A stretch of 61,077 bases of DNA from Acanthaster planci (lineage: Eukaryota > Echinodermata > Asteroidea > Valvatida > Acanthasteridae): assembly GCF_001949145.1 (NCBI RefSeq), contig NW_019091482.1, positions 779,627-840,703 on the forward strand, given 5' to 3'. The notes below the pieces were generated by a model. It saw only the letters and a list, made by a program, of their open reading frames with translations, was not told the origin of the DNA and made no database searches. Below, one piece after another: positions 13,215 to 26,300 of this stretch (positions within the stretch are counted from its first letter, which is position 1; every line of letters starts with the position of its first letter). A program made the translations under genes and the position numbers.

Positions 13215-16200
13215 ATGTTGGCGGCTGGAACCAAAATCGGGGCATTTGCTCCCTTTATAAGCGCTACCTCTCAAAACGTGGCATCTCAACTGAGGCCAGC
13301 CGTCGTGGTTGTTCCTTCATTAGTCCCAACTTTTAAGATTCCATCCGACATAGCGAAACACACAAATGAAGCCATGAGTACGTTCAGACCACGCAGCACT
13401 CTGAAAGTGACATCGGGTGTTCAGGGTAAGTAGGCCTACATACGCGTAGGCCTACTTGTACTTACTTAGCCCGGGTTGGACGACGTCTACATTGCATTGC
13501 GACTAACGTCCAGGGTATAAAAGTCCTCCTACTATGCGAAATTTGTTTCAACAGTTTTTTCTCACATTTGTAATTGGCAAAGACAGCTCAAAACGTTGTT
13601 CACAAGTGCCTTGTATCCCGAATTCCATAAGTGCTATGTTGAAATTACTAAATATGCCCGGGGACAACATGTTTTGCGGGAAATTTTGCAAAATTCTGGT
13701 TTTCCGTCGTGATTGGTTAAAGATTTGCATGTACATACATGTACATTGATCACGTTTGTCTAGCATGCGTACTACTCGCACATGTGTGGAATTTAGGCCT
13801 AACCAAGTGCCCCTTACGCATGCGTGGAAGAGCTGTGGGCGTAAAGAAGTCGCAGATATGGCCGTGTCGGAGCGGGCTTCCGAAGATAAAGCTAAGTCTA
13901 CTGTCTGCGCATCTCCACGTATTTGTAATGAAGCGAAGACCTAGACTTGGCTCTAGACAACATGCATAACTAGAACTGACAGAATGCTTGGAGGCCATTT
14001 CGCGCATGCACAAATGCGTACTACCGCATGATAATGGGTCGTTCACGAATCACAACGGATAGCGTAGAGTTTCACAGAATTTTCTGCAAAATACGTTGTC
14101 CATGAGCGTATTTGGTAATTTCATCATAGCATTTATGGAATTTGGGATACAAGGCACTTGTGAACGACATTTGAGCTGTTTTTGTAAGGTAAAAATGTGA
14201 GAAAACTGTTGACAAAAATTTCGCAGTAGGAGGACTTTTAATGCCCTGGACGTTAGTCGCAGTGCAATGTAGATGTCGTCCAACCTGGGCTGCACTTACT
14301 AAGCTTTCTGCCAGTGCAATGCTCTGTCCACATCATTACTAAAACACTTTATCCATTAGTTTGTACAATTTTCCTCCATTAACAAGCAACAGTTGACCAT
14401 GACACAGTGTCTGTAATAAATTAGTGTAAAAGTTGTCATGGTTGTACCCCCCTTCCCTAGACATGCCAGAATCATGACTCACGAGATGTCAGCACTGCTG
14501 TATGCTAATCTGGCCCCTATTGAAAAGAGGTCAGCAGTGCACTGTGCTGCTGGTTTCGAGAACAAAAGAATCTTACGTAATACCGCACAATCTGAGCTCT
14601 TTTTCCAAGGCTGCAGGCCTTGCTGAAATATTCAAAAGTCAATGAAGGTTAACTGTCAGCTTTAGAGTAGTCCCAAAGAGTCCTTCATGTGGGTATAAAG
14701 GGTCATTAAATGAAATGATGAATTTTTGAAGAATTTTGAAAACGGGAAATTTTGAAAAGGGCCTGGCATCTTGTCTTGCTCAAGAAAAATCCATCCGGCA
14801 GCAAGTGGTTAAAATTTGATGTAGGATTCAATTTAAAAATAAGGGATGGTTTTGTGACCCTCTTTACTTGGGGGATACTGCATATTTGCACCCTAATCCT
14901 CATGTTCTGGTAGGGGCTGGCTTGGCACAGCTTAATCCCTCGGGTACATGTATGCAAGCACTCAGTTATGGATGGTGAATTTAAGTAAAGGATATCAGAA
15001 CTGAACGTTTCGTGGAAGGACACACCTTTTCTGAAAATGTATGCTTTTTTCATAGTGCATGTAAAATAATACACGTATGGTGTATTTGACATCCTTTTAG
15101 GTTAAATATATCAAGTAGTGCATTGTTTTTTCAAACATCCAAATGGTCCATGCTCCCCTGAATGCTGTTGGGAAGACATCATTCAATGAGGGTACATGGA
15201 CAAAGACCAGTCTGTACGTTACTGAAATTTGGAGTTCTGGTAGTGTAGACAAAATAAGCTGCCTGACAGGGTGGTCTGAGCTCTTGGCTTTGATTGGGTG
15301 CAAAGTGCAATGGCATAAGGATGTGTCAGTTACTGGGGTAGGGTGGATGATGAACATGTAATTCAAATTTTTTACCAGATTTTTTACAGCTGCTTGTGGA
15401 AGGAGCATACCATAACATGACCAGAGGGGTAAAAATGAAATCAGTTAACTTGTTGAACAGTATTGTAGCTATTGTTGGAAATTTGTAATTGTTAAAGTTG
15501 TTGTGACTTTGACTGTAAAGGTATTTATGAATGGGACTGAACATGTACTGGCAACGTTCAAGACCGGCTCAGGAAAATGGATGCAACTAGTGGCCGGGCT
15601 GCCATTCTCCTGAACCAGTCTTAAATGAATGTTTGAGACCAGCCAAGCACCTATTTATCTCTCAATCAAAGACACCAAATATAGCGACTTTAAGGTTACT
15701 CATTAGCTGATCTGGAAGAGTGATCTGAAACAATTATTGCCGTACATTGCTGCATATCTGTGTTGAAATTGCCATGTTAAACCCCTTTGCGACGGATGAC
15801 GGTAAAAGCCGCTGTAAAAAATTGAGATCCTCAGCCCGCTTTTCAGATATTATTCTTGGCCCTCGAGTGAGCACAGTGAAAGAAGGCAGACCCTGGTTCT
15901 TGTGNNNNNNNNNNNNNNNNNNNNNNNNNNNNNNNNNNNNNNNNNNNNNNNNNNNNNNNNNNNNNNNNNNNGGCAACGGGAATGTGGAAGCGAGAGTAGA
16001 GCCGCATGCCACCGAAAAAGGAGCCTTTTCACTGTGTAATTCAAAGTGTGCAGAACACACAGGGCCACAAATCGAGAATCTTTCGGTTTGGCAGGTGGCC
16101 TTCGAGGCCAAGTGAGGCTGGAATTCTTGGAGTCAGCTTTCAGAAAAAAGTTCCCGTCATCAAGGGGTTAAATGAAGGGTATTTTCCCCAGGCAATTGTT

Positions 16201-17370
16201 TTGTTGTTTGGTGGAGTCTGCACAGTTTATGGCATATTCAATAACAGAAACAGCCAAAGGGTATCTGATAACTACTGGGTCATTTTCTTCCTTTCTCCAG
16301 GACCCAGCTATGTCAGATATGCACACACCGACATCCAGGTTCCTGACTTCTCAGAGTACCGCCATGCAGACACACAAGACCCCAACAAACCAGCCCACCA
16401 GAAATCGGTGGATCGCAAAGCCTACTCCTACATGATGGTGGGCGCAGGTGGCATAGCCGCGGCCTACGTAGCGAAGACCCTGGTGACAGAGTTTGTCAGC
16501 ACCATGAGCGCGTCAGCTGATGTCTTGGCCATGGCCAAGATTGAAATCAAACTGAGCGAGATTCCGGAGGTTAGTATGTAACCATGTTGAGACTTCATGT
16601 GCTAAAATAAAAAACAATGCCAATTCACCAAATCTTTAACCTGTAACATTCTCCATAATTTCTATCTAGTTGACGATTTTCAACAGCCAAGGTTGGGGTC
16701 ACATTTCAGCTTTTCCCACTCTGAGTGAATGAAAGCAAATTTGGAGCATACAGTTGGACGTGTTTGATATTACCCTTGGTCTAGCAAGGGATTGGGAGCA
16801 ACTCCTTTCACAAGATGGATGCATGCAGGGTTCTCCTCGAAAGCTTACTTTAGTTTTGAAGTGCGGAAGTTCGTTAATTTTGTCCATTTTCTGCCAATAT
16901 GCTGAATCATTGCTTTGGAATGGGAAGAATGCACTGACTTTCTCCCAGCCACTGCCAGGGAATCGAATGCCATTGTAAATTTACCAAGCCGGGCAGAATT
17001 TGTAGCTCTCAATTACTCTTCTTGTCTCCAGGGAAAGAATATGACCTTCAAGTGGAGAGGCAAACCGCTCTTTGTGCGACACAGGACCCAGGCCGAGATT
17101 GACGACGTCACCTCAGTAGACGTTTCCTCCCTGCGTCACCAGCAGCATGACAACGAGCGGGTCAAGGACCCCGAGTGGCTGATCCTCATTGGCGTGTGCA
17201 CGCACCTGGGCTGTGTGCCGATTGCCAACGCCGGCGACTTTGGTGGTTACTACTGTCCCTGCCATGGCTCCCATTACGACGCATCGGGGAGAATCCGGAA
17301 GGGGCCAGCACCCGAGAACTTGGAGGTCCCCGAGTATGTCTTCAACGGCGATGAGCTTGTAGTCGGATAA
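13215..17370 (+). CDS. UQCRFS1: Cytochrome b-c1 complex subunit Rieske, mitochondrial (complete, 3 exons, 272 aa)
   Basis: Iron-sulfur subunit of respiratory complex III in the inner mitochondrial membrane; it passes electrons from ubiquinol to cytochrome c1. Exons 13215-13425, 16301-16569 and 17032-17370 join in phases 1 and 0 to give 272 aa (human about 274). The start is the first ATG of the open frame. Residues 1 to about 77 are an Arg/Ser/Ala-rich presequence without acidic clusters; the mature end should lie near [13 protein letters not shown], which matches known mature Rieske proteins. A single membrane helix lies near residues 113-140 ([18 protein letters not shown]). The cluster-binding boxes are CTHLGC (Cys216, His218, Cys221) and CPCHGSHYD (Cys235, Cys237, His238), so all four [2Fe-2S] ligands and the disulfide pair are present. 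Intron 1 (about 2.9 kb) carries a large foldback element, a TTAA-type MITE copy and an N gap. The gene diverges from ZC3H18 and converges with NAE1. Confidence 0.97.
13458..14302. mobile_element. Large foldback element in UQCRFS1 intron 1
   Basis: The arm at 13458 to about 13720 mirrors about 14045-14302. Examples are gttggacgacgtctacattg against caatgtagatgtcgtccaac, acaagtgccttgtatcccga against gggatacaaggcacttgtga, and aagtcctcctactatgcga against gcagtaggaggactt. The central spacer of about 320 bp contains further short inverted words built on catgcgtactac. No transposase ORF. It begins about 30 bp after the donor of exon 1. Confidence 0.72.
14475..14812. mobile_element. TTAA-type MITE, family B, 5'-truncated copy
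   Basis: The 3' end gcaagtggttaa and interior words (ctaatctggcccctattgaa, gaggtcagcag, gagtccttcatgtgggt) match the full copies at 39867-40446 and 50687-51284. The left terminus ccactt was not found, so this copy seems truncated or diverged. It lies in UQCRFS1 intron 1. Confidence 0.65.
15905..15971. other. Assembly gap (67 N)
   Basis: Run of N in UQCRFS1 intron 1. Both flanks are noncoding, so no exon of the gene is missing. Confidence 0.99.
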
Positions 17371-20309
17371 CTGTGGCTTAATCCCAGGTCTGGACTGATG
17401 TTACCTGCCACTGACATGGCAAAGACATTTTGAAAGCAAGGCGCAAAAACCTCTCTGCAGATCATTAGCTCTGAACCCATCCTTACCACTGCAGTACCAC
17501 AACCATAAATCTGTAAAACAAATTGATCCCCCAGAACCCGGGTTCTTTGAATAACATATATCGCGACATCAAAATGTTATCCTGGGTACAGGATTCATGG
17601 GCACTGGATATATTTACTTTAAGGTTGACCTCAGAACTATGTAAAAAAAAGTTGAAGCAATAACCGAAGCTTTGCAAGAGTTTGATGTGTTCAAGTTAAT
17701 AAAACAGGTTATTTCCTCAAATCCTGTGCTGTGGAGGAGCCAAGGTGTTTGCAAACAGTCAGTGGCAGTGACATACAGTCCTAGGTGTTGTACATGCACG
17801 CATCCAATTTTAATATAAACTAAAATACAACTTTGTGTTGATTTTTGACCACCAAATAGCCCCCATAAGAAATCAAAATTAGAAACCAACAGTAGCAAAG
17901 TGACAATATCTTTTAGCTTCATCAAAGTCCTCTGTTCAGTCACTTGGACACGGAAGGCTTAATCCCGCAAAGGATGGAACTAGTCTGTGAAAACAAGTCT
18001 CCATTTCCAAATACATTTGAATCTAGCTTTTCATTACAATACATACTTCAACCTTTAGGTATTTATTTCAAAACAGAAGTCTACAGTCTTCTTTTCCTTT
18101 CAAATTCCTGTGTGATTCAACAGTTTGTCCCCCCACTGCGAGCCCATTTAGCTTCTAAGCAAACAGCTTCCCACATGTAAATGTACAGCCGTTTTGTTAA
18201 TGTACAGAAATTTGCTTGGCTTTAGCTTCACAGTCTGTGTAGAGTATTGTACACTGAATACAAGTAAATCCTAACTCTTGTGTAGAGACTACACGAACAC
18301 ATTTTTCAGAAGTAGGTTTTGTTTGGTTTGACTCGTATTACAAATCTATGTTAACACATTTGATAAACAAGAAACATACAAGGTTGCAAGTTGTCAGAGT
18401 GAAATTTCAATAAAACCTTCATGAATTACATTTATCACTTTCCTTTGCAACAGATTGGCTTTGAATTTTGTTTCGTGCCATGAGTTTTGAAGATCATGCC
18501 TTTAGTTTTAAAAGTTTTCCCCTTTTCAGGATTAAGAAAAAAGATGCTAAGTTGGTAATGGTAATCAGTGCTCTTTGCAAAAGGATGAATTTTGGTTTGG
18601 GGGTAAAAGCTAAGGAAATGAAAAAAAAAAGACAATAAGGGTTGAAAAATCACCAATTTGCTTAACAGAAACCCCTAAAAATTGCCCCTTTCCCTTTTTG
18701 TAGCTTATCTGTGCTTTGCTGCCCCCAAACCACCCCCCAGAAAAAAGTAGCCCCCCCAAAAAAATCCCATCGACACCCATGACCATAATTTTATTCCCTG
18801 AAGATCAATTTGAAAATAAACCATAACTGGGGCCTAAACACTTGGTGAAGTTTTTCCCCTGTGTAAAAAAAAATACCCACAATGACACGTGTAATATACA
18901 GTGTATAACTAATCCAACTTCAGTATTTCTCCTCATTGATCTGCTCATTATCCACCTCGAGCAGAAGTACCCCTTCATCGGTTGAAAAGAGCCACATTGG
19001 TTGGGAGTGTTCAATTTGTTCAATAGCACCCTCTCTCAGTCCAGCTCGAGACCCATCATCTCCATCGGATTCTCTGCTCCACTGGGATTACAAACAGGTC
19101 CTTGCAACAGCACTTGTGTATCTGACTTTTGAATGCCTGTGTTTGTGCTAATCCCAATGCCTCTGACAACTGTGTATCTTTGCCAAAAAGAAGACTCTAG
19201 CCAGTGTTACATAACTACCAGGGCAACTTGAAATAGGTATTTTGCCTCCTCACAGCCAAAAGGTTTAATAAAGGGAATTTTTCCCCAGCCTTAAAGATCT
19301 TGGCTGTCCACAGACTGATGAAAATCAGTATACATTTAAAAAGCTCCATACTCACGTCCGCATTTTGCAATAGGTCTTTTTCTTTTATTGGCATCTATTA
19401 CTAAAGCTATTATCCTAGCATTCACAGTCAATGGAGAAGTTTTTGCCAACCTGTTGTTTTAAATTGAGGTGGAATTGTACATGTGTGTCCCATTTTCATA
19501 AAACTAAAGTCCAAACATACGCAAGATATGAGGTGCAAAACTCTAGAAAGCTAAAGTGCATTACCAACAAAATCTGCGTTGATATTGAACACAATGAACA
19601 GAGACCTTTGATCATTTCTATCTCCCAACTCGCATGCAGTAAACAAAATGTGTTGCTTTTAGTTCTGGCCATAGAATTTCATAAAATTGAGCCAAAAAGT
19701 AACTAGACTTCAAACACCAGTCCGTGCTTTGTGCATAACACACAAAACGAGTCATATTGATGGGTCAAGTGACTTAAAGAAAAACGGGGGACATGTTTGC
19801 TGTGGCTGAATTTTGCAAGACAAAGTACTGGAGCACTGAGGAGCATGCTGTAAATGTATTTCTTTTAGTGTGTCTTTTTGATAACAGTGGAATACTAACT
19901 GAGTCAAGCATTACCTATTCCCAATGTTTTGCCTTTGAAATTGGAACCGGAACTGCATTAATCCCTTATGAAGAGCAAACCTGACTCAGCTAGAATTTGC
20001 AGGATCATACATCACGACACAAATGCACTAACTTGGTCTGTAGTTGTGGGGACCACATACATTTTCTTTGGTGTTACTGTGGCGACCTAAACCATTGTGA
20101 GGTCACTGCAAGTCTCCAATAAGTCAGTCCACGTTTTCTTATCAGTAATAATCTTCCCCACAACTTCATTGCAGCTGGGGCATTCTGACAGCAGAAACTT
20201 GTGGACGTGTGACTTTGCAGTGGTCGGCCAATTCGCAGGACAGTGACATCAGTCCAGGTATAGGTGATTCTAGCTCCCTTTAAAGATGTACATCGGCACT
20301 GTCACATCC
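17371..20309. other. 3' UTRs and spacer between convergent UQCRFS1 and NAE1
   Basis: No coding exon is seen. Candidate polyadenylation signals are AATAAA at 17698-17703 and 18409-18414 on the plus strand for UQCRFS1, and TTTATT at 19384-19389 (AATAAA on the minus strand) for NAE1. Which of them are used cannot be told from sequence alone. Confidence 0.45.
18409..18414 (+). terminator. Candidate polyadenylation signal for UQCRFS1
   Basis: Canonical AATAAA about 1.04 kb after the stop codon; an earlier AATAAA lies at 17698-17703. The long AT-rich stretch between them looks like 3' UTR. Confidence 0.3.
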
Positions 20310-23300
20310 TCAAAGCTGAAATGTGGCAGAGGTGGCCGTGATGCCATTGTAGATGTATGTGTTATTGAAGGGGACAAACTGGTGGGTGATGATCTTGATG
20401 ACTTCCTGGGCAGCTGCGCCACCGAGGAAAGCGGCGACTGAGTGCAATTCTGCTGCCCCATAGCGACACCTGAATTGTAAAATGAGCCAAACAATCGATG
20501 AATCCCACACTACCCATGATGCAACACAGCTTTAACAATACCAATGTCCTGCTCATTTTAAAAAATCTGGCTGGGCGTTCTCCTCTAGCATCATGTTCAG
20601 CCCCAGATAATTGCAGACAAGACCCCAAGCCTGAATTCAAGTTACAAGCTAGTAAAATTAACTCCAACAAAAGTAACCCTTTGTCATTGTGCACCCAGTT
20701 TCTCCTGGCATGGTTTTGTTCCTGGTATTGGGAAGCACCTTATGCATCGTCTTTACTACAACACTGGGCCCAGAATGCTCACAGGGTTAATGTTTCATGA
20801 ACAAACCCTTCTGGGCATGATCAGAATAACTTGGGTACAAATTACAGAGACGTGGGGAAGGGAAGGAGCCTCACTAGTCTAAAAGTGGGCACGGACAGGA
20901 GGTCTGGTTTTCATTTAAAGCAATACAAAGTTCTTTTTATCATCACTAAATTCTATGGGGGGGGGTAAGATGGTAACTGTGGGTACAAGGGGAGCCCTTG
21001 CCTAAAGCAAAGGACTGTGTTCCATCCCTTATCCCCGACACCTCATCAATCAACACACACATGTATTGCGAAAAACGGCAACGACTTCAATTTCAAACTT
21101 AAAAACCAGCCAAATGTGACTAAGGAAATATCACTGTTTAACAGGACTATTTCGTAATGGACAAAAGGTCATTCCTCTCTCTTCGCATGTAAAGTTTTTA
21201 ATTCGAATCATCTTCCATCTTTTTTAATGAACATTTTCAATGTTTTTGTTAATTCAGACTGCTTACATTTCATTGATGTAGTCATCTTTCATCGTGAAGT
21301 TGACTCCCCATTCGTGCAGGATATTATGAACACAGCTCTAAGGGACAATACCAGGACAAAAAAGATGCATTGCTTTGAGGGCTCGTAATTTGACAGTGGC
21401 AACCAGAAACACAGTCATAGAGACAATCAAAACTATTTGAAGAGTTTATTTCCAAAATGTGATCAGCGTCATTTTGGTATCTTTCAGAATCCTATCTTCT
21501 CTTGGTTGTCTACAGTCAGTTTCTACAGCTTTAGGACAGCTAAACACAACTAGAATGAGTCAAAATAGTGAACAAGAAGTTTTGGGACACATGGCACATT
21601 GCTAAAACTCTTCAATCTTTCATCATTGTGGAAATACTGTATGTTTTTCAAATGGATATATCTCATTTTGGAAATAAACCCTTCATTCGCAACTACATGT
21701 ATGAGATTATTAAAGTGTTCTCTAATACTGGATTATTTACAAACTATCACTTATCAGATTTCTGGGAAAATGTCTCCACAACAGTTCTCCACGAAATCCC
21801 TTAAACCAGACAACATTATTCCGACCAGAGACAGAATATTACATAAAAAGAAAGCGATTTTTATTGAAAGGAAAAATTGGCATACGGCGCAAGTTAAAGA
21901 AAATTAGCACAATATAGGTCTCCATTTACAACGCTTTCTGAAAAAAATTAGGATGTTATCACAAAATACCTTCAACTTGAATGTGTCCCCTTCCACTTGG
22001 TCATCGTAACTACCAGGAAAGCGGTTGTACTGATTGTAGAACCGATCGGCAGCCCGCAGCAGGACGTACAATACCACCTCACTGTCTGGATTCTCCAGAT
22101 GAGATGCTATGTATGAGGGAAAAGAACCAAGACAAAAAAAAGGAAATTCCATGACTATGAAAAAATCATACCTGAAAGAATACTCAGCACAGCATGGCTC
22201 GCACATGTACATAGGGTTCTTTGCACTAGAGAATGTAACTCAGGCAAGGGTAAGTTTAAAGTAACAACTGGGTCATTCCATGAGGTTGGGACACAATTTG
22301 TGACGATGTCCTTGTTACATGGGTAACTTTCACCACCTGTCATGACCTGTAGAGTAGGTAATTTATTCAGTAAAAATAACACACACCTCTGTATTCAGCC
22401 TTGCAAGATGTAAAACAGTGTAAATTTGGAATCCGCATGCAGGGATTAGCTGTTCATTTATAAGGAACCCATGTAACAATTAACATGGTCGTAAATTGTG
22501 CCCCAACCTCATGGAATGACCCAACTATAAAGTTCAACCAATGACACTCGAACAATGGATGGTTCGACGAGTCATTGCTGGCTGGGGTCTAGTCACTGCT
22601 GGCTATCATCACTATGTACAATGTAGGGAACCAATGACACAACAATAAATGTAGACATCATGAATGCAGCTAGAGTAGCAGCCAATGGCAAAATGTGAGT
22701 GAGGATTGGATCTCATAGAAATGTTTGACTGGAGTATTAAGAGGAGCTGAATGCCACTTGTGCAGTGGTAAGAAGCACTTTGCCAGTGGTCAAACTATAT
22801 ATAATCGAAGTCGCCTGAAGATAGCAGCATCCTAACCTATATCAGAAGCACTGCAGGTGTCTCTGGTGTACTCCTGTGCCAGTGACCGGCACCGGACTAG
22901 CCGGAGAAACTGAGTGTTCTTGCAGAACAGTTTGATTTCCATGTCTGGTATGCTGTCAGGAGTCTGAAAATAAAAGAGGCATTGCTCACGTCATAAGAAT
23001 AACAACTTTCTGCACAAGCACTAATTTCATTCAGTAACCAGACAACTGTCTGCTTTTCGGTGCCCTTGAATCTGAAATCCACACTGGAACTACGATGCAA
23101 ACTGCTACACTTCGCAAAATGGAAATCCTTCCTTAGAACTTTGCACTGAGGATAGCACACATGTACTTTGTTGCAGTGTGTGCTTTTCTATGGTGATCAG
23201 TGGACTGAGGGCCCCATCTGACTCTGTAGGAAAGTGGCATGTAAACAAAACGTGACATCATTACTACATGTAGGCCTATGCAACCCACAAAAATTATGGC

Positions 23301-26300
23301 ACTGCAGATTCTCGCCTTCAAAATAAGTACTTCTGCAAAACAATAGAGTACCAAAGTGTGACGTCACTGTGAACCAGAAAGTGCAGTGCAAACGAATGGA
23401 GTACGCGCGCGTGTTGGTTCACACGCTCATGCCTTTTACACACTAATTGTGCGCGTGACGTATTCACTTCGGTACTCTATTACAATTGTTGCCGAGCCCA
23501 GCTGAGGGTGCTATCTGCCCCTGAGGGTGTACAAATCCAATGGACCCAGTCACTGCAGGCAACAATTGTATTGTTATACCATGGTAATAGATTACTCTGG
23601 AACGGCCTTACATGTGTAATACATGCATAGTTTAATGCAAGAGAAATTAAAACACTTTGACAATCGAATTGAAATTGAAACGTGTACTTGAACAGCAAGT
23701 TAGACATTAAATTACAAGGAAAATAATTGATTACAGTGTCCTTTGTTGAGCTGTTTTTTGGGGTTTTAGTTTTTTTGGGGGGGGTTGGGAAGAGGGAGAA
23801 ATTTGGAGTTTTTAACAAACTGGTTTACACAGAAACCTGGGATTCATAAAGCATTGGGGTTTCTGTCGACTGGCTGAATTTCAAAATATTATAAACACAA
23901 AATGCCATCGAAAAGCATTGGCAAGATTGGACAGCATGCATCGATGAGAAGCGACGACATGACCGTTTACATAAACAACAATGGCAGAAACAGTAATTAG
24001 AGCATACTTATGTTTCACGAGAATAGCTGGGTGCACGAATAGAAGTCTAACCCACGGGTCTCGGTCATGGTCATGATAACACACAGTACTTCACTGTACC
24101 CACACAACACATCTCTTACAATAATTAAAGCATAGTATCAGCGTGGCTGTCCATCCTAGTACCCAATGTTACTTAATTACAATGTACTGGACACAACACA
24201 TTGACCGTGGGAAAGATCACCGTTATCCGTCATTTTTTGTAGCACAGCAACATCGCCAATGCACTCGATTGATATAGTGCACACATGCTTGTGGCACATC
24301 TCGCGATCAATTCACAACCAATAAAAATTCACTGTAGCTGACTGTGGTACAGCAAATACCAATGGAATCAGGTAAAGGACAATGACTACACACTCAGCAT
24401 TCTACATTTTATTATTGCGACATGGAGACAAAATAAACTGACAATTCACAGCACATTTCTTGTCCTCAACTATTTACGACTCATCCTAAAAGTCTCAATT
24501 ACCCCAAAGTTGAAGAATCCAAGACAGAAATAACCTACACCCATTTGTTTAAGACCACTTTTGCAAACAATGACCCCACTGATGCTGTAAACTGATGGCA
24601 TTGCACATCCTGGATGTTTATGGTATATACCTGTATGGGGAACATGTACACCAAGGTTATATGAATACCCCTATCGGAAGCTTACAGTCTCCCCCAAGGC
24701 TAAAACGGGCACAAGTAGACAGACTTACTTTTCCTAAAGAGACAAGGATCTGGTGCACCCTTGATGCGACCGCTGCAAAGTCCTGCTTGGCTTGCTCCAT
24801 GTACCTACATGAAATAAAGTAAAAAATAAACCTTTCCCGATGATAAAATGGATGCAGATGGCATGAGAAGGCGTCACAAATCTGATGTGGTATGCAAAAA
24901 GACTTTGTGCATGAATGAACAGGGTTGGTGATTTTTTTTGATTTTCACAAAAAAACAATTGAATCAGATTTTTAAAGATTTATATAATATTTTAGTTGAT
25001 TCAGGTTTTTTTATATTGATAAAAATTGGAGAAATTCGGCTTATCTATCTATTCTAAAGCAAATAAATTTAGCTATATATGCATTAATTTCCTTTTGTTT
25101 ATTTCATTTGTTACATAGTCAAACAAGTTTGGATTTAAATTAAGAAATTTAAATCAGGTACATGTAGTTGGATTAAATTCACAAACCACCTTAAATACTG
25201 TCTAAGCCCAAGTGAAATGCATGCAGTATGTATTCCCACAGAAGAAATTTCCCTCAGAGATACAGGTTCTACGAGTAAAGTACCAGGTTTTAAACTGGAC
25301 ACTAAGTTTTGACAAAACTAGAGTTCACGGGAATTTGTTTACAAGACACTCATTCCTAATAGTCAATGAGTGAACGAAAGTGTCATCAATCACACGTACA
25401 TGTATTTATTCACATCTTACATGTACATACAAAATGCTGGTATTTTACCTTGCTCTCATGAATGATGGGACATTTTACTAATCAGCAGTATAGTCACATC
25501 GTCCTTTGTGTGTGCACTGTTTAGTGCATGTACAGCTCAGCATGAGCACTAGTTTTCATATAAATGTGTAAAAAACCACAGTGTTCCACTCAAACCAAAA
25601 GAAACTAAAGTACCACGGTCCTGTGGTTCTGGGCTTCAGGAGGGTGATATTAAGTGGTTTTGAACTTGGCAGGCACCATGGCACTTGTGTTCCTTGGCAA
25701 GATACTTTACTACAATAGCTTCTCTTCAATCAGGAGTATTAATATGTACCTGATGAAAGAGTTCAATTTTCAGTGGCATTAGTGCGAAGTGAAAACCAAG
25801 GAAATCAGATGATCCAAAGAAGAGTTACACACCTGCAGTGATCCTGGGTAATCACGGCAATAGGACCCAATGTACAGGGGCAATAACTGTGCTGCGCTTT
25901 GACACCTCTGGGTATAAAGTGCTATAAAGGCATCACATGTCATTACGATAGCACAAGAAGTAAAAAGCAAAATCATACAGCACAATTGTTCAGCACAAGA
26001 AATGCAACTCACACACTCTGCAGTTGGATGTATCTCTTAGAGTCTGCCGTCATGTCTGGGATGGAGCCTCGTAAGGGCAGCTTGCCGTTGCCTTCATTGT
26101 CTACAAACTGCTTGGCGGCTTGGGCAATCACCCAGAAAGAGGAACTCTGCAGACACAATGAACGCACATCGTGAACTCACATTTCAATCTCTGATTCAGC
26201 ATCATGTTATTCATTGGAGCTGTAAGCAAATCGTCACAAAACAGGTCAGGTCAGATGTGATTTGAAGGCGTGCATCGCGGATGTTGTGATGACTAGCATC

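Noticed and set aside
16006-16300. 5' extension of the open frame leading into UQCRFS1 exon 2
   Set aside because: The acceptor at 16300/16301 joins exon 1 in phase and yields the conserved mature N-terminus; the upstream open frame runs from intron sequence next to the N gap.
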